This document shows, in pieces, positions 57,649 through 64,000 of a stretch of DNA of 64,000 nucleotides. The notes beneath the pieces are model-generated. The model saw nothing but the letters and a program-made list of their open reading frames with translations. It searched no databases and was not told the DNA's origin. A program made the position numbers and the translations under genes. Origin of the DNA: SHLQ01 sp964610745 (GTDB lineage: Bacteria > Actinomycetota > Acidimicrobiia > Acidimicrobiales > SHLQ01); NCBI GenBank assembly GCA_964610745.1, contig CAZSYL010000012.1:1-64000 (forward strand). The letters are read 5' to 3'. The first letter of the stretch is position 1. Each line of letters starts with the position of its first letter.

Positions 57649-58814
57649 CCTGGCCTCGTTACCTGGTTCCACGCCCTGGCAAAGTCTTCGCTCGTTCGTG
57701 CTGTAATGACCGAGGCATCGCGCACTCGGCGCGAGGGCTCGCGTCCGGATTGGCTGAATTGGGCCACGGTCAACACTTCGAAGCGGTCCCGGAACATGTT
57801 GACATGCTCGAGGTCTTCATTGGACGCGCTCCCGGTGAGCAGAGCCATAGAGACTCCACCGAGATCTCCCTGTGCCAGTTCGAGCGACTCGCTGACCGAA
57901 CCTTGGAACGTCAGACCAATCTCTGCGAGCCGATCCATGATCTTTGCAGAGGGCATGCGCTGATCGAGTTCGGTACCGTCGGTCGTGATTAGACGAAACT
58001 CGAAATTCCGGGTCATGGACGCAACGATGATCGAGGCTGCAGCGCGGACCGCATCCTCAAACGAATCACCGTCATAGGACGCTGCTCGATTGTCGAGAAT
58101 CACCAGCGATCTCGGCTGGTGGGTATCGACGTTGTGGCGCACCATCAATTTGTTTATGCGCGCAGATGATCGCCAGTGGATCTGACGAAGGTCGTCACCA
58201 CGGACGTAGTCGCGAAGGGTATGGAACGTCACGCCCCCTTCGAGTGCTTCACCGCTCTCGGGACCTTCAAGGTCTCGTGCAACGCCACTCGGAAATGGCT
58301 CGACGGGGTGCACGATTGGATGCACCCAGAGGTTTGCCACACCCTCCTCGGGTTCACCGGAGCGAACGAGGCCGAACGGGTCGGAACGGGTGACGTCGAG
58401 TGGACCCACTTTGAACACGCCACGGGCGTTCGTCGGTAGGTCCGTCGTGATCGTGGCCGACTCGTTGGGTTCGAGGCTGGGCAATTCGACCGGCAGCTGC
58501 GTTTCACCGAACTGCTCGAGGGCAATGCCGCCCGAGGTCCGGCGACGACCCTTATTGGTAACCGTGAGTTCGGTTCGGGCTGTACGTCCAGCGCGTACCC
58601 GTTCGGGAATGACGACGCGGGTCGCCGCGACGCGGGGACGACGCACGATCCAGATCCGACCGATGACCACAGCGATGAGCAGCGCCACGCCAAGGGCCAC
58701 AAGCGTCTCGTACCCAAAGATGATCCCGGCGATGAGCGCGAGCACTCCAATAACCAGAAAGGAGCGGCCAGCGGAGGTGAGTACGGTGCTGCTGAGCACG
58801 TTGTTGGTGGACAT
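57645..58814 (-). CDS. DUF58-family protein, 389 aa
   Basis: Two N-terminal membrane helices (SFLVIGVLALIAGIIFGYE and LVALGVALLIAVVIGRIWI) precede a cytoplasmic or exported region. The DUF58 signature is GGVTFHTLRDYVRGDDLRQ and IHWRSSARINKL with a vWA-like fold after it. DUF58, MoxR and transglutaminase-like genes form a widely conserved operon; MoxR ATPases may act as chaperones for the DUF58 partner. Its start lies 20 bp after the MoxR stop. Confidence 0.92.
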   Translation of the reverse strand: MSTNNVLSSTVLTSAGRSFLVIGVLALIAGIIFGYETLVALGVALLIAVVIGRIWIVRRPRVAATRVVIPERVRAGRTARTELTVTNKGRRRTSGGIALEQFGETQLPVELPSLEPNESATITTDLPTNARGVFKVGPLDVTRSDPFGLVRSGEPEEGVANLWVHPIVHPVEPFPSGVARDLEGPESGEALEGGVTFHTLRDYVRGDDLRQIHWRSSARINKLMVRHNVDTHQPRSLVILDNRAASYDGDSFEDAVRAAASIIVASMTRNFEFRLITTDGTELDQRMPSAKIMDRLAEIGLTFQGSVSESLELAQGDLGGVSMALLTGSASNEDLEHVNMFRDRFEVLTVAQFSQSGREPSRRVRDASVITARTSEDFARAWNQVTRPG

Positions 58815-58834
58815 GGCGTCGACGTTCCCGACCG

Positions 58835-59824
58835 CTACTGCTCGACGCGTTCTTTCGGCGTCGGAATCTCCTGGAGAACAGCGCGGAGCAGTTCGATCGA
58901 ATCGATGCCCTCAAATTCGGCCTCGGGCTTGAGCAACATACGGTGGGCCAGCACCGACTCGGTGAGATCTTTGACATCGTCGGCGGTCACGAACGGTCGT
59001 CCGTTGGCGGCAGCGAGTGCTCGGGCGGTTCGACCGAGGGCGATCGAGCCACGAGGGCTGACACCAATTCGGAGCTCCGGTAGCTCGCGGGTGGCGCGCA
59101 CGATACTGACGATGTACTGACGTACCGCCGGCGAGATGTAGATCTGGTCAGCAACCCGGGCCATCTGGCGGACCTCTTCGGTCGTCAGCACGGGTTCGAC
59201 ATCGACCCGGGTACGACCAGCGGGTGCACTGTCGATGATGTCGATCTCGGCAACGGCGCTCGGGTATCCAATTGCGACCCGCATCATGAAACGGTCGATC
59301 TGGGCCTCGGGAAGCGAGTAGGTTCCGTCGTGCTCGACCGGGTTCTGGGTTGCGACGACCAAGAACGGGTTCGGCACGGGCCGCGGCACGCCGTCGACGG
59401 TGACCTGATACTCCTCCATCACCTCGAGCAATGATGACTGGGTCTTTGGTGACGCTCGGTTGATCTCATCTGCGAGAACGACGTTCGCAAACACCGCTCC
59501 GGGATGAAATTCGAACTCACTGTTCGACTGGTTGAAGATCTGCACGCCGGTCACGTCTGAAGGAAGCAAATCCGGGGTGAACTGGATTCGGGTCAGCGTG
59601 CCATCGATCGACTCGGCGAGTGCTCGAGCCAACGAGGTCTTTCCAGTCCCGGGTACATCCTCGATGAGTAGATGGCCCTGTGCGAGCATGCACAGGAACG
59701 CGAGGCGAATCTCACGGGTCTTACCGTGGATTACGCGCTCGACGTTGTTCACCAGTTGTTGAAAACGGTCCGCGTAGGTCCGGACCTCGAGGTCAAGGTC
59801 TTCAACGGTATTCACAGTAGTCAC
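58835..59824 (-). CDS. MoxR-family AAA+ ATPase, 329 aa
   Basis: Walker A is IEDVPGTGKTSLARALAES. Walker B is ANVVLADEINRASPKTQSS. Sensor and arginine-finger regions include VATQNPVEHDGTYSLPEAQ and DRFMMRV. MoxR ATPases help fold or activate von Willebrand-type proteins. It begins with GTG; GGAGA lies about 8 nt before it. First gene of the three-gene operon. Confidence 0.95.
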   Translation of the reverse strand: MTTVNTVEDLDLEVRTYADRFQQLVNNVERVIHGKTREIRLAFLCMLAQGHLLIEDVPGTGKTSLARALAESIDGTLTRIQFTPDLLPSDVTGVQIFNQSNSEFEFHPGAVFANVVLADEINRASPKTQSSLLEVMEEYQVTVDGVPRPVPNPFLVVATQNPVEHDGTYSLPEAQIDRFMMRVAIGYPSAVAEIDIIDSAPAGRTRVDVEPVLTTEEVRQMARVADQIYISPAVRQYIVSIVRATRELPELRIGVSPRGSIALGRTARALAAANGRPFVTADDVKDLTESVLAHRMLLKPEAEFEGIDSIELLRAVLQEIPTPKERVEQ

Positions 59825-59948
59825 GTGGGCGATCTCCGCTCATATACGTTTAAGTAATCAAGTGTGGCTCACGAAACGGCTCACGTCACTTCGTGTTGTC
59901 CAGACGCCCCACTGGAATGATTCCAACTACCTACCGAGGTTCCCTCTA

Positions 59949-60704
59949 ATGCGACGCCGCCTGGACGCTGAATTGGTCGCCCGTGGGCTTGCCAACTCAC
60001 GAGGCCACGCCCAGGAGCTGATTGCCGCCAGGCGTGTCACCGTCAGTGGCGCACACGCGCTGAAGGCTTCGCGCCAAATTGGCCCGGGCGAGCCGTTGCT
60101 CGTGTCTGGGCCGCCTCCACGTTTTGTAGGCCGGGCTGGATGGAAACTCGAGGGCGCCATCGAGGCGTTCTCTCTCGATGTCACCGGGGCGACATGTATC
60201 GATGTGGGCTCTTCAACGGGTGGTTTCACCGACTGCCTCGTGCAGCACGGAGCAGCAACGGTGGTTTCAGTCGATGTGGGCACCAACCAGTTGCATGAGA
60301 AGCTCCGCGCTGACTCGCGTATTTCGGTGATGGAAAACACCAATATCCGATCGGTGTCTATCGAAGACTTCACCGACGACGAGACCCGACGCGCTGGCTT
60401 CGATCTGCTCGTTGCCGATCTGTCCTTCACCTCTACCACGGCAATGCTTGCGCACTTCGCCACACTGCTCGCAGAAGATGGGCTCGCCATGGTGCTCGTC
60501 AAACCTCAATTCGAGGCGGGACGCGAAGAGGTCAGCCGTGGACGCGGAATCATTCGCGACAAAGACGTCTGGGTTCGCGTTCTGCATGAATTCATCGATG
60601 GAGCGGTCGCAGCGGGCCTGGAGGTTCGCGATCTCGCCCTGTCCCCTCTTAAGGGAGGTAAGGGCAACGTCGAATTCCTTGCCCTCCTCAGGCACGCACC
60701 CTAG
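59949..60704 (+). CDS. tlyA: TlyA-family rRNA 2'-O-methyltransferase / hemolysin-like protein, 251 aa
   Basis: An S4 RNA-binding domain (RRRLDAELVARGLANSRGHA) is followed by an FtsJ-like methyltransferase fold: CIDVGSSTGGFTDCLVQHG (SAM motif), VVSVDVGTNQLHEKLR, VADLSFTSTTAML and MVLVKPQFEAG. Mycobacterial TlyA methylates 16S and 23S rRNA, giving capreomycin sensitivity. The start is ATG 59949; the longer frame upstream is not conserved-like. The tlyA-nadK-recN order matches mycobacteria. Confidence 0.94.
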   Translation: MRRRLDAELVARGLANSRGHAQELIAARRVTVSGAHALKASRQIGPGEPLLVSGPPPRFVGRAGWKLEGAIEAFSLDVTGATCIDVGSSTGGFTDCLVQHGAATVVSVDVGTNQLHEKLRADSRISVMENTNIRSVSIEDFTDDETRRAGFDLLVADLSFTSTTAMLAHFATLLAEDGLAMVLVKPQFEAGREEVSRGRGIIRDKDVWVRVLHEFIDGAVAAGLEVRDLALSPLKGGKGNVEFLALLRHAP

Positions 60705-60712
60705 AACACGAT

Positions 60713-60754
60713 CGAACGACCGTTCGTCTCCCGAGCGAGAATTTGGACTAGGCT
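60713..60754 (+). promoter_or_regulatory. LexA-type SOS box and -10 hexamer for nadK-recN
   Basis: CGAACGACCGTTCG at 60713-60726 is a GAAC-N4-GTTC box (one position differs from the full mycobacterial consensus). TAGGCT (60749-60754) ends 7 nt before the GTG at 60762. The box abuts the expected -35. Confidence 0.6.
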
Positions 60755-60761
60755 CTGCGCC

Positions 60762-61601
60762 GTGACGGCACGAATTGGTTTGGTCCTACACGGAGCTGAT
60801 GAGGCAGCGCTCGCGGAAGCGAAGCGGCTCTCGGGCTGGCTCACCGAGCTCGGACACGTCGTGGTGGCGGTCATCGACGACGCTGATGCAATTCAGGGCG
60901 TCACCGCAGTCGACGAGCACTCCTTCGCGGACGGGCTCGAGCTGGCGATCAGCCTCGGTGGCGATGGCACGATGCTCCGAACCGTCGCGTTGGTCGGCGA
61001 GAGCGATGTGAAGATTCTCGGCGTGAACTTCGGCGACCTCGGATTCCTGACCGTTGTTGACCCTCAAGATCTCGACCGTGCGGTCCAACGATCGTTGTCA
61101 GGCGACCACGACATCGAAGAGCGCATGCTCGTGTCGGCCACCTTTGGAAAAACGACCATCCACGCACTGAACGAGATCGTGATCGAACGCTCTCCGGGCG
61201 ACACGACCGTGCGGATCGGCGTCACCGTCGATGGATCGCCGTTCACGTCCTACCCGGCCGACGGATTGATCGTCGCGACGCCGACTGGCAGCACGGCCTA
61301 TGCGCTCTCGGCGCGTGGACCGATCGTCTTTCCAACCCACAAGGCGCTTCTCCTCACGCCGGTGTCGCCGCACATGCTCTTTGACCGCAGCATGGTGTTT
61401 GGCCCTGATTCGGTCTTCGAGCTCACGAACGAAGGCCATCGCCCAGCAGTCGTGTCACAGGACGGCAATACAGTGCTGACCATGGAACCCGGCGAGACGA
61501 TTTCGTGCCGCCGGTCCGACCGAATGGCTCGCTTGGTCATCTTCGATGCCCGTGACAACCTCGCGGTACTCAAGTCCAAGCTCGGCATTGCAGACCGCTA
61601 G
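60762..61601 (+). CDS. nadK: NAD kinase, 279 aa
   Basis: Makes NADP from NAD and ATP. The family motif GGDGTMLRTVAL is at about residue 65, and NEIVIERSPGDTTVRIGV and TGSTAYALSARGPIVFPTH are the NAD-binding segments. Length is normal. Translation starts at GTG. Followed by recN after 49 bp. Confidence 0.96.
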   Translation: MTARIGLVLHGADEAALAEAKRLSGWLTELGHVVVAVIDDADAIQGVTAVDEHSFADGLELAISLGGDGTMLRTVALVGESDVKILGVNFGDLGFLTVVDPQDLDRAVQRSLSGDHDIEERMLVSATFGKTTIHALNEIVIERSPGDTTVRIGVTVDGSPFTSYPADGLIVATPTGSTAYALSARGPIVFPTHKALLLTPVSPHMLFDRSMVFGPDSVFELTNEGHRPAVVSQDGNTVLTMEPGETISCRRSDRMARLVIFDARDNLAVLKSKLGIADR

Positions 61602-61650
61602 ATAGAGACCAGACAAGACCAGAAATGCCCTAGGAGAGGCTGGTGCGCAC

Positions 61651-63252
61651 ATGCTAGAAGAACTGCAGATCGAGAACCTCGGCGTCATCGAATCCATCTC
61701 GCTCCTGCTGCCGACGGGCTCGATCGCCGTCACGGGCGAAACCGGCGCGGGCAAGACCATGGTCCTCAGTGCCGTGCAGTTGTTGATGGGGGCACGGGCC
61801 GAACCCGACATGGTCCGCCGCGGCACCGATCAGGCCAGCGTGGAGGGTCGCTTCATCGACAACTCCGGTTCGGAGGTCGTCGTCAAGAGGATCATTCCTG
61901 CGAACGGACGCTCGCGGGCCTATATCGATGGTTCCCTCGCGACGGCCGCCCAACTACAAGAGCGGATTGGGCCAATGGTCGACCTACACGGCCAGCACTC
62001 TCAACAATCGTTATTGCGCCCAGCGACCCAGCGCGATTCACTCGATGCCTTTGCCGGCGTCGACACCGAACCGTTGCGGCACATTCGAGCCGAGATCACC
62101 CGTATCGACCGAGAGCTGGACGAACTCGGCGGCGACGAGACCGAGCGCGCCCGTCGTATCGATCTGTTGCGATATCAGCTCGACGAACTCGCGGCCGCAA
62201 ACCTGACAGATCCAGATGAGGACGTCACGCTCCTTGCCCGAGAGAGCGATCTCGCAAACGCTCTCGAGTATCAGACCTCGGCCGGGCACGCAGGAGAACT
62301 GGTGAGCGCCGACGGTCCCGCAGCTGAGGCGTTAGGTCAGGCTGCTGCGATGCTCGACGACGGCGCGCTCTTCAACAATGCGCACGCCCGGATCATCGCG
62401 CTCCAGGAAGAACTTGCAGACCTCGCAGCTGAACTGCGGGTGATCGGCGAGCAAATCACCGATGACCCCGAACAGCGCGAGCACGTCCGCGAGCGTCTGT
62501 CGTTGCTGGTCGAGCTGCGCCGCAAGTACGGACCGACGCTGACCGACGTCATGGCCTACGCAGAGGACCTCCAAAATCAGCTCGATGAACTCGAATCCCA
62601 CGAGGTCAGGGTGAATCAGCTCACCGATCAGGCCAACGCGGCGATGGCCGAACACCATTCGATCGCATGCCGGATCGAGGCGGCGAGACAGAAGGCGGCT
62701 AAGCCGTTGGCACGAGCGATCGAAGCTGAGCTCGCCAAGTTGTCGATGCCCAATGCTGCGGTCGAGATCCGAGTCGATGGCGAGGCTGGCGACGATGTTG
62801 CGATCCTGCTTGCGCCCAACCCTGGGCTGCCGCTGCTTCCCGTGGGCAAGGGAGCGTCGGGCGGGGAGCTGAGCCGAACAATGCTCGCCCTTCGCCTGGT
62901 GCTCGCAGGTGGTCCACCGATCCAGGTTTTCGACGAGGTCGATGCAGGCATTGGTGGAAGCACTGCCCGTGCGGTCGGTCGTGCCCTTGCCGCGCTCGGC
63001 AGCAGCGGCCAGGTCTTTGTGGTGACCCACCTGGCGCAGGTCGCTTCATGTGCTGGCTCCCACATCGTGATCGACAAGTCGAGTTCCGGCGGAAGAACCA
63101 CTTCGCAGGCGCGAGTTCTCAGCAATGAAGAACGCGTCGTCGAGGTCAGCAGAATGCTGAGCGGCTCACCGGACAGCACGGTGGCTAACGAGCACGCTGA
63201 AGAGCTGCTCGCAAACACATCAGCAACATGGGAAACAGCAGGCGCACGATGA
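61651..63252 (+). CDS. recN: DNA repair protein RecN, 533 aa
   Basis: An SMC-like ATPase for double-strand break repair. Walker A is VTGETGAGKTMVLSAVQLL. The middle (about residues 150-360) is a coiled coil. The ABC signature is LPVGKGASGGELSRTMLAL and Walker B is IQVFDEVDAGIGGSTARAV, with the D-loop after. Length is a little shorter than E. coli RecN (553 aa). AGGAGAGG is about 15 nt before the ATG. It likely shares the LexA-type box upstream of nadK. Confidence 0.95.
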   Translation: MLEELQIENLGVIESISLLLPTGSIAVTGETGAGKTMVLSAVQLLMGARAEPDMVRRGTDQASVEGRFIDNSGSEVVVKRIIPANGRSRAYIDGSLATAAQLQERIGPMVDLHGQHSQQSLLRPATQRDSLDAFAGVDTEPLRHIRAEITRIDRELDELGGDETERARRIDLLRYQLDELAAANLTDPDEDVTLLARESDLANALEYQTSAGHAGELVSADGPAAEALGQAAAMLDDGALFNNAHARIIALQEELADLAAELRVIGEQITDDPEQREHVRERLSLLVELRRKYGPTLTDVMAYAEDLQNQLDELESHEVRVNQLTDQANAAMAEHHSIACRIEAARQKAAKPLARAIEAELAKLSMPNAAVEIRVDGEAGDDVAILLAPNPGLPLLPVGKGASGGELSRTMLALRLVLAGGPPIQVFDEVDAGIGGSTARAVGRALAALGSSGQVFVVTHLAQVASCAGSHIVIDKSSSGGRTTSQARVLSNEERVVEVSRMLSGSPDSTVANEHAEELLANTSATWETAGAR

Positions 63253-63338
63253 TCTTCTCCCATTACGAGTTGAGTGGAACAGACAGGAAAAGTGCGCGAT
63301 TTCACGCTTCGAAAGCCGCGAGCGGCCGACGCGCAAGT

Positions 63339-63344
63339 TAGGGT
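63339..63344 (+). promoter_or_regulatory. -10 hexamer TAGGGT for pyrG
   Basis: TAGGGT ends 8 nt before the GTG at 63353; no Shine-Dalgarno sequence. Confidence 0.4.
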
Positions 63345-63352
63345 GATCTCCC

Positions 63353-64000
63353 GTGACCAAACATGTTTTCGTAACGGGCGGCGTCGCAAGTTCCCTTGGT
63401 AAGGGACTGACTGCCTCGGCCTTGGGCCGACTGCTCAAGACACGTGGCCTTCGCGTCACCATGCAGAAGCTCGATCCCTACCTGAATGTCGATCCGGGAA
63501 CGATGAACCCGTTTGAGCATGGCGAGGTGTTCGTCACCGATGACGGTGGTGAGACCGATCTCGATCTTGGCCACTACGAACGATTCGTCGATGAGAACCT
63601 CACCAGCCGTTCCAACGCGACCACAGGTTCGATCTACTCGTCGGTTATCGCTGCAGAACGTCGCGGCGATTACCTTGGCCGTACCGTTCAGGTCATCCCG
63701 CACATCACCGACGAGATCAAGCACCGGATCCGCCAGCTCACCAACGACGATACCGATGTGGTCATCACCGAGGTTGGCGGCACGGTCGGCGATATCGAGA
63801 TTCTCCCGTTCCTCGAAGCAATTCGTCAGCTGCGACTCGACGTCGGCCCGGAGAACGTCTTCTATCTCCACGTAACCCTCGTGCCCTTCATTGGCCCCTC
63901 GGGCGAACAGAAGACCAAACCCACGCAGCACTCGGTGACCGAGTTGCGTAGCCGTGGCATCCAGCCCGACGCCATCGTGTGTCGAAGCGACGAGCCCATC
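63353..64000 (+). CDS. pyrG: CTP synthase, N-terminal 216 residues; continues past the window
   Basis: Converts UTP to CTP using ATP and glutamine. The synthetase domain start is clear: TKHVFVTGGVASSLGKGLTA (P-loop), QKLDPYLNVDPGTMNPFEHG, EVFVTDDGGETDLDLGHYER and the GDYLGRTVQVIPHITDEIK motif, then TEVGGTVGDIE. The frame is open to the window end. The GTG start is used because GTG-T-K-H-V aligns with the family start. Rv1697 and Rv1698 lie between recN and pyrG in mycobacteria; they are absent here. Confidence 0.97.
   Translation, partial: MTKHVFVTGGVASSLGKGLTASALGRLLKTRGLRVTMQKLDPYLNVDPGTMNPFEHGEVFVTDDGGETDLDLGHYERFVDENLTSRSNATTGSIYSSVIAAERRGDYLGRTVQVIPHITDEIKHRIRQLTNDDTDVVITEVGGTVGDIEILPFLEAIRQLRLDVGPENVFYLHVTLVPFIGPSGEQKTKPTQHSVTELRSRGIQPDAIVCRSDEPI

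Overview
The window is about 64 kb of a high-GC actinobacterial draft scaffold. It contains three gaps of exactly 100 N, at 10608-10707, 18029-18128 and 29402-29501. A mycothione reductase, a complete conservon (CvnA-D), a WYL regulator, the FHA / bifunctional nuclease / MerR cluster and the tlyA-nadK-recN-pyrG and scpA-scpB-rluB-cmk-der neighbourhoods all fit Actinobacteria. The mix of DUF3179, DUF2079 and PhyH-type proteins suggests Acidimicrobiia (Ilumatobacter-like). That class assignment is inference. No phage, IS element, CRISPR array or integrase was seen, and no stretch over 300 bases lacks a gene.

Layout. 1-9.7 kb: small regulators and single enzymes (XRE, VOC, WYL, PPOX, PhyH dioxygenase, alpha/beta hydrolase beside an internally deleted SDR, DM13 protein, OYE-family flavoenzyme, GreA-like factor, YceI, lipoprotein). 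9.8-18 kb: exported proteins, an acetate kinase-PduL fusion, DUF3179, a HAD phosphatase, a patatin, a DnaA-box-like cluster before a tiny gene, and YqgE. 18-26.7 kb: IPNS-like dioxygenase, enoyl-reductase-like protein, AlkB-like dioxygenase with a LexA-type box, YihY, HAD enzymes, nucleotidyltransferase, 3-hydroxyisobutyrate-dehydrogenase-like protein, mycothione reductase. 26.9-31.5 kb: conservon cvnABCD, whose sensor kinase has a repetitive C-terminal tail broken by a gap. 31.6-42.5 kb: chorismate synthase, M15 peptidase, MerR, bifunctional nuclease, FHA protein, CDP-alcohol transferase, HIT, DUF2079, SRAP, amidase and a stand-alone LigD-type polymerase. 42.6 kb: tRNA-Pro(GGG). 43-54 kb: two tight minus-strand operons, (DUF512 radical SAM)-der and scpA-scpB-rluB-tyrA-[aroA-cmk]-plsC, with ispH between them. 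54-64 kb: photolyase, a MoxR / DUF58 / transglutaminase-like operon whose transglutaminase core has lost its catalytic residues, then tlyA, nadK-recN under a LexA-type box, and the start of pyrG.

How the genes work together. The shikimate and tyrosine genes (aroC, aroA, tyrA), nucleotide genes (cmk, pyrG), condensin (scpAB) and ribosome-related genes (rluB, der, tlyA) are housekeeping. Repair genes (AlkB-like, SRAP, LigD-type polymerase, photolyase, recN) are scattered, and two of these transcription units carry GAAC-N4-GTTC boxes. About two dozen genes have a TANNNT hexamer ending 6-8 nt before the start codon and mostly lack a Shine-Dalgarno sequence, which points to widespread leaderless transcription.

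The observations I rate highest are the AckA-PduL fusion, the AroA-Cmk fusion, the leaderless promoter pattern, the LexA-type boxes, the OYE with three altered active-site residues, the transglutaminase-like protein without its Cys and His, the DnaA-box-like cluster, and the conservon kinase with a 44-residue repeat tail.
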